A stretch of DNA of 64,000 nucleotides from Cohaesibacter gelatinilyticus (GTDB taxonomy: Bacteria > Pseudomonadota > Alphaproteobacteria > Rhizobiales > Cohaesibacteraceae), in NCBI RefSeq assembly GCF_900215605.1, contig NZ_OBEL01000001.1:62001-126000 (forward strand), given 5' to 3'. The notes under the pieces were generated by a model, which saw nothing but the letters and a program-made list of their open reading frames with translations, did not search any database and was not told the DNA's origin. Of this stretch, positions 35,111-44,496 are shown in pieces. A program made the translations under genes and the position numbers. Within the stretch, counting starts at the first letter, position 1. The number at the start of each line of letters is the position of its first letter.

Positions 35111-35332
35111 GTGTCTGATAAGTGCCAAAACTCATCCGATCAATCTGCTGGCGACAAAGTGAAGTCCCCTGGTCGCAAGATTGGAAAAGAGCGAGATGAG
35201 CGTCTGTCGAGTGCTTTGAGAGGCAATTTGCGTCGGCGCAAGGCACAAGCCAAGAAGCGGGACGATAAGGATTTGGGTTCAAAGGGTCCTGGATTGCTGG
35301 CGGCTATCAAGTCGGAAGCAAAGGACCAGTAA
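35111..35332 (+). CDS. small basic conserved protein
   Basis: A 73-residue, highly charged protein (RDERLSSALRGNLRRRKAQA). From memory it resembles a short conserved alphaproteobacterial family found as a lone small gene; no function is known. GTG 35111 is preceded by a TTAGGAA box. It has no membrane segment and may be partly disordered. It precedes murA by 144 bases on the same strand. Confidence 0.65.
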   Translation: MSDKCQNSSDQSAGDKVKSPGRKIGKERDERLSSALRGNLRRRKAQAKKRDDKDLGSKGPGLLAAIKSEAKDQ

Positions 35333-35476
35333 GATCCCTTGATCCATGATCAAGCTTGCCTTGTTGTTGAACAGGCAAGCTTGGAAAATATCAATGACGG
35401 TGAGCATTTTTCTGATAGCTCCCGAACCTGTCACACATAGTGGCAGGTGAATAGCGAACAAAAGAGAGAGAAGCAA

Positions 35477-36766
35477 ATGGATGCAATTCGCATTGTTGGT
35501 GGTGCAGAACTGAATGGGGTTATTCCTATTTCCGGTGCAAAAAATGCGGCTTTGCCGCTTATGATTGCTTCTCTGCTGACTGATGAAGAATTGGTTCTGG
35601 AAAATTTGCCTCGCCTGCGTGATGTGCAGCAATTGCAGCAAATCCTCTCCAATCATGGTGTCTCCTACATGATCGAGGGCAAGCGTCCAGGTCAGGGCAG
35701 CATGGATGGTCAGATCGTCCATCTGCGCGCCAAAGAAATTATCGACACCAAGGCGCCTTATGAGCTGGTTTCCAAAATGCGTGCCAGTTTCTGGGTGATT
35801 GGTCCTTTGCTGGCCCGTATGAAAGAATGCCGTGTGTCTCTGCCTGGTGGTTGCGCAATCGGAACCCGCCCGGTCGACTTCTTCATTGATGGTCTCAAGG
35901 CACTCGGTGCTCAAATCGATATTGAGCGCGGTTATGCGGTTGCTTCAGCTCCTGATGGCTTGCAAGGCGCAACTTTCGAGTTCCCAAAAATTTCTGTTGG
36001 TGCGACTCATACGCTGATGATGGCAGCCTCTCTTGCAAACGGTGTGACTACTCTGAAAAATTCTGCGCAGGAGCCAGAAGTCACCGACCTAGCCAATTGT
36101 CTGATTGCAATGGGTGCCAAGATTTCTGGTGCGGGCACTGACACCATCACCATTGAAGGTGTTGAGAAGCTCCATGGTGCGCGTCATAGCGTTTTGCCAG
36201 ATCGCATCGAGACTGGCACCTATGCAATGGCTGTGGCCATGACCGGTGGTGAGGTCATGCTGAAAGGGGCACGTGCAGACCTGTTGCAGTCCGCTCTGGA
36301 TGTTTTGGAACAAACCGGCACCCACATTACCGTGACCAATGAAGGCATTCGCGTGGCACGCAACGGTACGGCACTGAAGGCAGTGGATGTTACAACAGAC
36401 CCATTCCCGGGTTTCCCGACCGATTTGCAAGCCCAGTTCATGGCTTTGATGACTCGTGCAGAGGGCACATCGACCATCACCGAGACAATCTTTGAAAACC
36501 GCTTCATGCATGTGCAGGAACTGGCCCGTCTTGGCGCTTCCATATCCCTGGACGGTCAGAAAGCTCATGTGGAAGGCGGAAGTGAGCTGAAAGGTGCTCA
36601 GGTCATGGCAACCGATCTTCGTGCATCTGTGTCGCTGGTGATTGCGGGCCTGGTGGCTGAGGGTGAAACCAAGGTCAACCGCGTCTATCATCTGGATCGC
36701 GGCTTTGAACGTTTGGAAGACAAGCTGACAGCCTGCGGCGCTACGATTGAACGTATCTCTGCTTGA
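35477..36766 (+). CDS. murA: UDP-N-acetylglucosamine 1-carboxyvinyltransferase
   Basis: A 429-residue cytoplasmic enzyme that transfers enolpyruvate from PEP to UDP-GlcNAc, the first committed peptidoglycan step and the target of fosfomycin. Lys22-Asn23 in SGAKNAALP and the catalytic Cys126 in [14 protein letters not shown] are intact, so fosfomycin reactivity is expected; the C-terminal [11 protein letters not shown] region is also typical. The frame opens at 35447, but ATG 35477 follows GAGAGAGAAG and gives the normal N-terminus MDAIRIVGG. Confidence 0.97.
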   Translation: MDAIRIVGGAELNGVIPISGAKNAALPLMIASLLTDEELVLENLPRLRDVQQLQQILSNHGVSYMIEGKRPGQGSMDGQIVHLRAKEIIDTKAPYELVSKMRASFWVIGPLLARMKECRVSLPGGCAIGTRPVDFFIDGLKALGAQIDIERGYAVASAPDGLQGATFEFPKISVGATHTLMMAASLANGVTTLKNSAQEPEVTDLANCLIAMGAKISGAGTDTITIEGVEKLHGARHSVLPDRIETGTYAMAVAMTGGEVMLKGARADLLQSALDVLEQTGTHITVTNEGIRVARNGTALKAVDVTTDPFPGFPTDLQAQFMALMTRAEGTSTITETIFENRFMHVQELARLGASISLDGQKAHVEGGSELKGAQVMATDLRASVSLVIAGLVAEGETKVNRVYHLDRGFERLEDKLTACGATIERISA

Positions 36767-36868
36767 CCAAGAGCAGCTTCCTGTCTGCGTGCAATTTCTC
36801 GGGCTTGTAGATTGACAGGATGCATCCTATCTAATCAACAATAGAGAAATCAATTTGGAGAGCGGATC

Positions 36869-37366
36869 ATGACCCCTTTAAAGCTTGCCGCACTTGATGC
36901 AGAGGATCTGGAAATCTTGTCCAGCCATAGTCAGGATGCTGTCGTCAAGGTGGGGGATATCTCTTGGCTGAAGTCAGAGCATCGGTTGGTCATTGCCATG
37001 CATCGCTTTGCATGGGAGCAGGCGCTTTCGCAAAAGAAAGGCCTGTTCGCTCCAAAGCCAACCTATGAACGCAGGCAATCTGTTCTGCATTTCGATCAAG
37101 TGCTGGGTGTGCAGGCTCGCAATATCAAAATGCAGGCGAAAGACGCGGTTCTCAATCTGCTCGCCATTACCTTTGAAAGCGAAGGTGAAGGGCCAGGTGG
37201 CAATGTAACTCTGGTCTTTGCTGGCGATGCGGAATTGCGCTTAAAGGTCGATTGCATCGAGAGCCAATTGGCTGATGCCGGCAGTGCTTGGGAGACGGAA
37301 AATCTGCCAGAGCATGAAGCAGCTGAAACATTTGAAGAGTTGCTTAAAGACCAACCGCAGGCATAA
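36869..37366 (+). CDS. DUF2948 family protein
   Basis: A 165-residue soluble protein matching the alphaproteobacterial DUF2948 family (LKLAALDAEDLEILSSHSQDA at its N-terminus, KLRLKVD-like ELRLKVDCIE later), of unknown function. It lies 102 bases after murA, an arrangement conserved in many Hyphomicrobiales, which hints at a cell-envelope or housekeeping link. A strong terminator follows about 170 bases later. Confidence 0.85.
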   Translation: MTPLKLAALDAEDLEILSSHSQDAVVKVGDISWLKSEHRLVIAMHRFAWEQALSQKKGLFAPKPTYERRQSVLHFDQVLGVQARNIKMQAKDAVLNLLAITFESEGEGPGGNVTLVFAGDAELRLKVDCIESQLADAGSAWETENLPEHEAAETFEELLKDQPQA

Positions 37367-37533
37367 TACCAAAGGCCGGATTTTCAAGCTTCGTGGACTG
37401 CATCGCCGCTGCCTTGTGGTCAGTCAGACCAAGACGGCACCCGCTCCTTGCCACAAAGCCCGAAAAGTCCGGTCATATGGGTCATTCTTTCCCCTCGCTG
37501 GTATAAGCACTTTCAAATATCAAGTTCAAACGA

Positions 37534-37564
37534 AAAAGGCCGGGTTCAATGAACCCGGCCTTTT
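37534..37564. terminator. bidirectional terminator between DUF2948 and pyc
   Basis: A perfect 14-bp stem (AAAAGGCCGGGTTC against GAACCCGGCCTTTT) with a 3-base loop separates the convergent genes, with T tracts on both strands. Confidence 0.92.
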
Positions 37565-37587
37565 CAGTCATTGCATTAGCCTGCTGT

Positions 37588-40500
37588 TTATTCGAACTCA
37601 ATCAGCAGATCCTTGGCATCAATCTGGCCGCCTGCCTGTGCGTGAACAGACTTGACTATGCCATCCTGCTCGGCATGCAGGCCGGTTTCCATTTTCATGG
37701 CCTCAATTGTAAGGAGCAGATCGCCCTCGGCAACTTTTTGCCCAGCTGTCACAGCTACAGAGGCCACAACCCCCGGCATAGGGGCACCGACATGCTTTGC
37801 GTTGCCAGCTTCCGCCTTGGGGCGCTGAATGCTGCTTGCCTTGGCCTTGGCATCAGAAACGCGGATTACGCGTGGCTGGCCATTCAGTTCAAAGAAGACT
37901 TTGACCTCTCCATCTTCGTTGGTCTCTCCAACGGCAAGAAGGGTAATCTCCAACGTTTTTCCCGGATCAATCTCGGCAGTGACCTGCTCGCCTGGCTCCA
38001 TACCATAAAAGAAGGTTCTGGTCGGCAAAGTGCGCACCGGACCATATCGGCGATGACGGCCCATATAGTCGAGGAAGACCTTTGGATACATCAGGTAGCC
38101 ATTGAGGTCCTCGTCATCGACTTGAAAGCCCTCCAGCTCGGAAGACAGATCGCTACGGGTTTGTTCCAGATCAACCGGAGCCAGATGCTTGCCCGGGCGA
38201 TCCAGATTTGGTGCTTCACCTTTCAGAACCTTGTTGAGAATTGCGTCCGGGAAGCCACCTTTGGGCTGACCCAAATTGCCTTTCATCATGTCAATGACAC
38301 TGTCAGGGAAGGCGACATCACTGTTTGGATCTTCCACCTGTTCGCGAGTTAGACCCTGGCTGACCATCATCAGCGCCATATCGCCCACAACTTTGGAAGA
38401 AGGTGTCACTTTTACGATATCACCAAACATCTTGTTCACATCAGCATAGGACTGTGCCACTTCCGGCCAGCGTTCCTCCAGGCCAAGTGAGCGAGCCTGT
38501 GCTTTCAGGTTGGTGAACTGACCACCTGGCATCTCATGCAGGTAAACCTCAGAAGCCGGGGCTGCAAGGCCGCTTTCAAAGGCGACATATTGAGCGCGAA
38601 CTCGCTCCCAATAGTCTGACATTTCACGGACATGGCCAATATCGAGGCCGGTGTCACGATCAGTATGACGCAATGCTTCCACAATGGAGCCGAGGCAGGC
38701 TTGAGAAGTGCCGCCGGAGAAGGCATCCATAGCCGCATCCGCGGCATCAACACCTGCATCTGCAGCTGCCAATATAGTGGCGGCAGATGCGCCGGATGTG
38801 TCATGAGTGTGGAAGTGGATCGGAAGGCCAACCTCTTCTTTCAACGCCCTGACCAGCACACGCGCCGCCGCAGGTTTCAAAAGACCAGCCATGTCTTTCA
38901 AACCCAGAATATGAGCGCCAGCAGCCTTCAGATCCTTACCCATGGAAACATAATAATTGAGATCATATTTCGCACGGTCGGGATCCAGAATATCACCTGT
39001 ATAGCAGATGGTGCCTTCACAGATCTTGCCGCTTTCAACGACAGCATCCATGGCGACGCGCATATTTTCCACCCAGTTCAGGCTGTCGAACACGCGGAAG
39101 ACATCAACACCGGTCTCTGCAGCCTGCTTTACAAAAGCCTGCACGACATTATCCGGATAGTTGGTATAGCCAACGCCATTGGAGGCGCGCAGTAGCATCT
39201 GGGTCAGAAGATTTGGCATGGCCTTGCGAAGATCGCGAAGACGCTGCCATGGGCATTCTTGCAGGAAGCGGTAAGCCACATCAAAGGTCGCACCACCCCA
39301 GCACTCCACGGAGAAAAGCGGAGAGAGATTACTTGCGTAAGCTGGGGCTGCCTTGATCATGTCAATGGAGCGCATACGAGTTGCCAGCAAGGATTGATGA
39401 CCATCACGCATGGTAGTGTCGGTCAAAAGGAGCTTCTTTTGATCCAGCATCCAGTTGGCAACGGCTTGAGCACCTTTTTCTTCCAGAAGCGTACGAGTGC
39501 CAGCTGGTGGATTGATCGGATCGCCATGGCAGATCGGTGCTTTTGGTGCCTTCAGGGACGCATCGGGAATCGCTCTGCCAATGGTCTCGGGATGACCGTT
39601 GACAGTAATATCGGCAATATAGGTCAGAACCTTGGTGCCGCGGTCGCGACGCTTCTTGAAATCAAACAGCTCCGGCGTCTCATCGATGAACTTGGTGGTA
39701 TAGCTGTCATCCAGAAAAGTCGGATGTTTGAGCAAGTTTTCAACAAAGGCAATATTGGTAGACACGCCGCGAATACGGAATTCGCGCAGTGCGCGATCCA
39801 TGCGGGCAATAGCAGCTTCCGGGGTTTGGGCATGTGCGGTGACTTTGACCAGCAGTGAGTCATAATAACGTGTGATGACACCACCGGCATATGCAGTGCC
39901 ACCATCCAAACGAATGCCCATGCCGGTTGCGGAACGGTAAGCGGTCAGGCGCCCATAATCGGGAATGAAATTATTTTGCGGATCTTCCGTTGTTATGCGG
40001 GTCTGCAAGGCATGGCCATTCAGACGAATTTCATCCTGAGAGGCTTTGCCAGTGGCATCAGCGATGGAAGCGCCTTCGGCTATGCGGATCTGCGCCTGTA
40101 CGATATCAATGCCGGTGACTTCTTCGGTGACTGTATGTTCCACCTGAACACGTGGGTTCACTTCGATGAAGTAGAAATTGCCGCTTTCCATATCCATCAG
40201 GAATTCGACAGTACCTGCACATTCATAATTGACATGAGCGCAGATTTTGCGGCCAAGGGCGCAGATTTCATCCCGCTGTTCTTGCGTCAAATATGGGGCA
40301 GGGGCACGTTCGACCACTTTCTGGTTGCGGCGCTGAACGGAGCAATCGCGCTCATAAAGATGATACATGCCACCATGGCTATCACCCAGGATCTGTACCT
40401 CCACATGGCGAGCACGGGTGATCATCTTTTCCAGATAACCTTCGCCGTTGCCAAAGGCGGCTTCTGCCTCGCGGCGACCTTCCAGTACTTTTTCTTCAAG

Positions 40501-41037
40501 TTCGTCCGGGCCATGGATAGGGCGCATACCGCGTCCGCCGCCACCCCAGCTGGCTTTCAACATCAGCGGATAGCCAACCTCGGATGCTTCAGCTGCAATT
40601 GCGACCATGTCATCGCCCAGTACTTCGGTTGCCGGAATAACAGGCACACCAGCCTCAATCGCAACCCTGCGTGCCGAGGCCTTGTCACCCAGCGCACGCA
40701 TGGTGGCAGCTTTGGGGCCGATGAAGGTGATGCCATTGGTCTCACAGGCATCTACGAATTCAGGATTCTCAGACAGCAGACCATAGCCAGGGTGAATGGC
40801 GTCAGCGCCAGACAATTTGGCAACCCGGATAATTTCATCAATCGACAGATAAGCCGCAACAGGGCCCATACCTTCCCCGATTTGATAGGCTTCATCAGCC
40901 TTGAAGCGATGAAGGCCGAGCTTGTCTTCCTCGGCATAAACCGCAACGGTCTTCTTGCCCATCTCGTTGGCTGCGCGCATTACACGAATCGCGATCTCGC
41001 CGCGGTTCGCAATCAGTATTTTCCGGAAGGATCCCAT
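37588..41037 (-). CDS. pyc: pyruvate carboxylase
   Basis: A 1149-residue single-chain biotin enzyme that makes oxaloacetate from pyruvate, bicarbonate and ATP to refill the TCA cycle. Domains in order: biotin carboxylase (about 1-450; KASWGGGGRGMR, EVNPRVQVEHTVTEE), carboxyltransferase (from about 530; TDTTMRDGHQSLLATRMR, HFHTHDTSGA), PC tetramerisation domain, and biotin carrier ending in EAMKMETGLH with the biotinylated lysine at residue 1115. All key motifs are intact and the length is normal. It is monocistronic, convergent with murA-DUF2948. Confidence 0.97.
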   Translation of the reverse strand: MGSFRKILIANRGEIAIRVMRAANEMGKKTVAVYAEEDKLGLHRFKADEAYQIGEGMGPVAAYLSIDEIIRVAKLSGADAIHPGYGLLSENPEFVDACETNGITFIGPKAATMRALGDKASARRVAIEAGVPVIPATEVLGDDMVAIAAEASEVGYPLMLKASWGGGGRGMRPIHGPDELEEKVLEGRREAEAAFGNGEGYLEKMITRARHVEVQILGDSHGGMYHLYERDCSVQRRNQKVVERAPAPYLTQEQRDEICALGRKICAHVNYECAGTVEFLMDMESGNFYFIEVNPRVQVEHTVTEEVTGIDIVQAQIRIAEGASIADATGKASQDEIRLNGHALQTRITTEDPQNNFIPDYGRLTAYRSATGMGIRLDGGTAYAGGVITRYYDSLLVKVTAHAQTPEAAIARMDRALREFRIRGVSTNIAFVENLLKHPTFLDDSYTTKFIDETPELFDFKKRRDRGTKVLTYIADITVNGHPETIGRAIPDASLKAPKAPICHGDPINPPAGTRTLLEEKGAQAVANWMLDQKKLLLTDTTMRDGHQSLLATRMRSIDMIKAAPAYASNLSPLFSVECWGGATFDVAYRFLQECPWQRLRDLRKAMPNLLTQMLLRASNGVGYTNYPDNVVQAFVKQAAETGVDVFRVFDSLNWVENMRVAMDAVVESGKICEGTICYTGDILDPDRAKYDLNYYVSMGKDLKAAGAHILGLKDMAGLLKPAAARVLVRALKEEVGLPIHFHTHDTSGASAATILAAADAGVDAADAAMDAFSGGTSQACLGSIVEALRHTDRDTGLDIGHVREMSDYWERVRAQYVAFESGLAAPASEVYLHEMPGGQFTNLKAQARSLGLEERWPEVAQSYADVNKMFGDIVKVTPSSKVVGDMALMMVSQGLTREQVEDPNSDVAFPDSVIDMMKGNLGQPKGGFPDAILNKVLKGEAPNLDRPGKHLAPVDLEQTRSDLSSELEGFQVDDEDLNGYLMYPKVFLDYMGRHRRYGPVRTLPTRTFFYGMEPGEQVTAEIDPGKTLEITLLAVGETNEDGEVKVFFELNGQPRVIRVSDAKAKASSIQRPKAEAGNAKHVGAPMPGVVASVAVTAGQKVAEGDLLLTIEAMKMETGLHAEQDGIVKSVHAQAGGQIDAKDLLIEFE

Positions 41038-41578
41038 CAGATTATCCCAAATCTGGCGTCATACTGCTCGCGGCCCGCATTCAATGAGATCTGTTTCTCA
41101 CGTCATGTGTTGGTATTTGGCGTTGGGCAGATGACAGGTGTCATGTCATTGCGAGGCGATCATAGTGCAAAGCAGCAAAGATGTCTTCCCGATGGGAGGT
41201 AAAATTTTTTTGCCAATTTTGCATATTTAAGAATAATAATTTCAGTTTATTTTCGGGATATTGGAGTTTGATGACGGAATGGGAATGAGTTGAAGGCGAA
41301 TATGTGAAATAAAATTTACCAATAGCATTCTGCGGTTTTTTGCAAAACTGAACCAGAGAGAAGGGCGATTCGTGATTGGCAAAGAGCAATTTTTCAATGT
41401 AAAGGGTCGAAAAGGCGAGGTTCGGAGCTTCGGGTTGTGAGCGGTTTCATGTGCAGAGCGGTTCTTGCAGAGTAGAGAGGCAAGTGAATTCAATGATGTT
41501 CATTCACCGCCAAGATCGGCATAAAAGCTTTTTGAAACTGTAATCTGCCTGTCATGAAGGGGCGGTAGAGTTAGGTTA
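41038..41578. other. long intergenic stretch with no gene
   Basis: About 540 bases between pyc and the ABC operon hold the pyc promoter on the left. GTCATTGCGAGGCGATC at 41145-41161 resembles the edge of a dispersed repeat common in alphaproteobacteria. Short open frames on the minus strand (41141-41389 and 41242-41493) have unconvincing composition. Confidence 0.45.
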
Positions 41579-41627
41579 TGCACACGCGTGCAATTTATAT
41601 CCTTTACCATTTTGCACTCGTGTGCAA
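41579..41627 (+). promoter_or_regulatory. two LacI-type operators before the glycerophosphodiester operon
   Basis: TGCACACGCGTGCA (41579-41592) and TTGCACTCGTGTGCAA (41612-41627) are near-perfect palindromes with central CG, the classic LacI-family pattern. They are 33 bp apart and lie 49-97 bases before the binding-protein start. The LacI repressor encoded later in this operon is the obvious ligand. I see no clear -35/-10 pair by eye. Confidence 0.82.
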
Positions 41628-41675
41628 AAATTCGTTCATAACAAAAATGAACGATCACCCTTAAGGAGAAACCGG

Positions 41676-43037
41676 ATGACCATAACCAAATCTCTCAAGG
41701 TGGCTGCTCTTACCGCAGCTGTTGCTCTTGCCTCTACTTCTGCGCCTGCTCTTGCAAAAGACTTCAATATCAGCATCTGGTCTGGTGGTTCCAACCAGAA
41801 TGACAGCTATCGCGTCGAGGCGATCGAAATGGCTGCCGATATTCTGGAGCGCGAAGCGGCGATCCGTGGCGAGGAGCTGAACATCAAAGTTGAGTCCAAG
41901 CTGCACAATGACGGATGGGATAACTTCAAGCAGGCCATCACTCTGGCAGCAGAGTCCAAAACCGCGCCAAACATCATCGTAACCTCTCATGCTGATATCG
42001 CGCCTTGGTCGCAGTCCGGTCTGATCCGTCCGATCGAAGATTATGTCGACATGGACGCATGGCCGCTGAACCAGCTCTATCCAAACCTTGTTGAGATCAC
42101 CTCTTACAATGATCAGGTCTGGGGTATCCCTCAGGATGCTGAATCTCGTCCCTTCTTCTTCTGGATTCCTCACATGAAGGCTATCGGTTACACCGATGAG
42201 CAGATTGCTGAGCTGCCAGCGAAAGTGAAATCTGGCGAATACACCCTTTATAATGTTCTGGAAGACGCCAAGAAAATTCAGGACAAAGGTCTTGTTGCCA
42301 AAGGCAAAGGTTTCTCCCCACGCGTTTCCAATGGCCCTGACTATTGGCAATTCTACCAAAGCTTTGGCGGCGTGATGAAGGACAAGGAGTCTGGCAAGCT
42401 GGTCTTCGACAAGCAGGCCATGACCGATATGTTCCAGTTCTTCGCAGATGCCGTGAAAATGGGCGTGACTTCCAAAACCCATCTTGGTGGCGATTGGAGC
42501 CAGTGGTATAGCGAAGTTGCCAACGGCAAAGCTGGCACCTGGCATGGTGGTACCTGGCATTATAAGCGTTACACAGGCAAAGAAGGTCTGGATGATTTCT
42601 TCGGCAACATTCAGTTCACATTGATCCCGGCTGGTAATAAAAAGGGTCGTGCCAACACCATCACCCATCCTCTGACCTATCTCGTCTCCAATACCGGTAA
42701 TGACGAAGTTGCCGAAATTGCAGCGCAGCTGGTTGCAATCGCTTCCGAGCCACGTCTCAACTCCCTGCATGCCATCAAATCTGCTCATCTGGGTATCGGC
42801 ACCGAGCAGTCCAAGGTCGAGCTGTATGCCAATGACCGTTGGGCATCTGAAGCAACCGAGCGATTGCTGACCTCCGCCAACGCAATGCCGAACCACACAA
42901 AGTTCGGTCAGTACTGGCAGATCATGTTCAAAGGTCTGGAATCCGCTTGGACCGGCCAGAAGCCTGTGGCTGACGCAGTCAACAATGTTGAAGCAGAACT
43001 GAAGTCCACTTTGGGTGACGACATTATCGTAAAGTAA
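41676..43037 (+). CDS. ABC transporter solute-binding protein (sugar/glycerophosphodiester type)
   Basis: A 453-residue family 1 solute-binding protein. The signal peptide (MTITKSLKVAALTAAVALAS, cut after APALA) is followed by KDFNISIWSGGSNQND. ATG 41676 follows AAGGAGAA with about 7-base spacing; the frame open from 41622 overlaps the operator. It is the first gene of an operon with two permeases, an ATPase, a double glycerophosphodiesterase, a LacI repressor and an inositol-phosphatase-type enzyme, so it probably binds a glycerophosphodiester or its polyol head group. Two hairpins separate it from the permease. Confidence 0.9.
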   Translation: MTITKSLKVAALTAAVALASTSAPALAKDFNISIWSGGSNQNDSYRVEAIEMAADILEREAAIRGEELNIKVESKLHNDGWDNFKQAITLAAESKTAPNIIVTSHADIAPWSQSGLIRPIEDYVDMDAWPLNQLYPNLVEITSYNDQVWGIPQDAESRPFFFWIPHMKAIGYTDEQIAELPAKVKSGEYTLYNVLEDAKKIQDKGLVAKGKGFSPRVSNGPDYWQFYQSFGGVMKDKESGKLVFDKQAMTDMFQFFADAVKMGVTSKTHLGGDWSQWYSEVANGKAGTWHGGTWHYKRYTGKEGLDDFFGNIQFTLIPAGNKKGRANTITHPLTYLVSNTGNDEVAEIAAQLVAIASEPRLNSLHAIKSAHLGIGTEQSKVELYANDRWASEATERLLTSANAMPNHTKFGQYWQIMFKGLESAWTGQKPVADAVNNVEAELKSTLGDDIIVK

Positions 43038-43061
43038 CGATAGCTTTTCACCCCTCCCAAG

Positions 43062-43152
43062 GCCGGATGCTTCTCCACAAGCGTCCGGCTATTGGAAGGA
43101 CAATCATGCTCACAATGGATCTGCGCAAGGGACCTTCCTTGTGCGCAGATCC
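43062..43152 (+). other. two intercistronic hairpins after the binding-protein gene
   Basis: GCCGGATGCT (43062-43071) pairs with AGCGTCCGGC (43080-43089, one mismatch). GGATCTGCGCA (43117-43127) pairs perfectly with TGCGCAGATCC (43142-43152), with an inner AGG/CCT extension. Neither is followed by T's. They probably stabilise the binding-protein mRNA or limit read-through into the permeases. Confidence 0.7.
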
Positions 43153-43159
43153 CTGCTAA
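43106..43159 (+). CDS. possible 17-residue leader peptide
   Basis: ATG 43106 is preceded by GGAAGGA (43094-43100) at five-base spacing and opens a 17-codon frame (MLTMDLRKGPSLCADPC) that ends at 43159, inside the ribosome site (43158-43162) of the permease. The second hairpin lies within it. It could couple or attenuate permease translation. It may equally be chance. Confidence 0.3.
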   Translation: MLTMDLRKGPSLCADPC

Positions 43160-43170
43160 GGATCATCAGG

Positions 43171-44484
43171 ATGCGTTCGAAAATCAGCCTCCTGGGCCTC
43201 GGGTTCTTGACACCCGCTCTCGTTATGGTGGTGCTCTTTTTCCTGATTCCGGTTGTGCTGACCGGTGTCTTTGCCTTCACCAATATGAGTACGGCCACAG
43301 GGATTTCTGGCGGTGAATATCTGATCACCACCAACACGCTCAAATCCTTGAAGGGTCACGACGCCTTCGATAACAAGGTGCTGGAAAACCTGCAGGCAAC
43401 AACCTATCTGGTGGATGCGGCGGCTCTGGCAAAAGCTGAAAAAGCTGGTGTTAAAAAGCCATTTCTCAAAGAGATTGAAAGCCGCCTGTCTGGCAAAAGC
43501 TTTGATAGTCGCCGTGCCTTCGAGCGCGCACTCAAGAAACTCAAAAACCGTCCCCGCAAGACGCGCGAGTTGAAAAAGGCAGCAGAATCTTTCTCTCGCT
43601 CCATTCTCAATCAACGCTATGCGCTTGAAGCAGACTTTGTCGCAGCGTTGAATGAGACTGGTATCAAGTTGACGGAAGTTCAGCATAATTTTCTGGTCGA
43701 GCGGGCCTACACCGGCTGGTCATGGACAACTGATAACTTCACGGCAATGTTCAAGAAGCCTGCAACCTGGTTCGTGGCGATGAACACTTTCATCTATGTC
43801 TCGCTTACCCTGTGCTTTAATGTCGGTTTCGGTCTGCTGTTGGCCATCACCACTTTCTATCTGCCATCCGGACAGGCTGCATTCTTCCGTGCTGTGTGGT
43901 TGCTCCCCCGCATTTCTCCGCCAGTGCTCTATGTCCTGCTCTGGAAATGGTTCACATGGGATACAGGGTTCCTTTCAAGCCTAGGCAGCTTCTTTGGTCT
44001 GCCCGCCCACAATTATATGCTCGGTTCTGTCGGTAACGCCTGGTCAGTCGTAATCCTGATCAATGGGTTCGTCGGTGCATCCATGGGCATGATCCTGTTC
44101 TCGAGCGCCATTCGTGCTATCCCGACCTCCATGCTGCAAGCAAGTGAGGTTGATGGAGCGAGCCGCTGGCAACAGGTTCGTCATATCATCCTGCCGCAAT
44201 TGCGTTGGCCGATCCTGTTTGTTACCAGCTACACCACTTTGTCCCTGCTGACCTCGTTCGACTATATCCTGCTGTCCACCAAAGGCGGACCAGGCGGGTC
44301 AACCACGGTTTGGGCACTGGAAGCCTATTTCACCGCGCTCAACAACTATGCGGGTAATCTGGAATATGGCTATGGCGCTGCGATGGCGCTGGTTCTTGTT
44401 ACCGTCGGCATCACTCTGTCCCTTCTCTATCTGCGACTGTTCAAGTTCGATGATCTTGTCTCTCGCCCGAAAATTGAAGGATAG
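43171..44484 (+). CDS. ABC permease, MalF type with a large periplasmic insertion
   Basis: A 437-residue inner-membrane permease, longer than the usual 300 because about 140 mostly charged residues (about 40-185, rich in Lys/Arg/Glu helices such as KAEKAGVKKPFLKEIESRL) lie between the first two membrane helices, the position of the MalF P2 domain. The rest is standard, with EAA loop EVDGASRWQQVRHIILP near residue 330. ATG 43171 follows AAGGA with 8-base spacing; the frame also reaches a GTG at 43141, which would cut into the hairpin. The insertion may contact the binding protein. Confidence 0.88.
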   Translation: MRSKISLLGLGFLTPALVMVVLFFLIPVVLTGVFAFTNMSTATGISGGEYLITTNTLKSLKGHDAFDNKVLENLQATTYLVDAAALAKAEKAGVKKPFLKEIESRLSGKSFDSRRAFERALKKLKNRPRKTRELKKAAESFSRSILNQRYALEADFVAALNETGIKLTEVQHNFLVERAYTGWSWTTDNFTAMFKKPATWFVAMNTFIYVSLTLCFNVGFGLLLAITTFYLPSGQAAFFRAVWLLPRISPPVLYVLLWKWFTWDTGFLSSLGSFFGLPAHNYMLGSVGNAWSVVILINGFVGASMGMILFSSAIRAIPTSMLQASEVDGASRWQQVRHIILPQLRWPILFVTSYTTLSLLTSFDYILLSTKGGPGGSTTVWALEAYFTALNNYAGNLEYGYGAAMALVLVTVGITLSLLYLRLFKFDDLVSRPKIEG

Positions 44485-44496
44485 GAGGATCGGATC

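Noticed and set aside
39976-41202. 408-codon frame opposite pyruvate carboxylase
   Set aside because: It is a long antisense shadow of a well-supported gene, rich in His, Phe and Cys and matching no family.
41141-41493. Two short minus-strand frames upstream of the ABC operon
   Set aside because: They are rich in Asn, Ser and Pro, have no ribosome site, and one ends in sequence typical of a translated dispersed repeat.
41661-42896. 411-codon frame opposite the second solute-binding protein
   Set aside because: It is an antisense shadow of a gene with clear motifs and a signal peptide.
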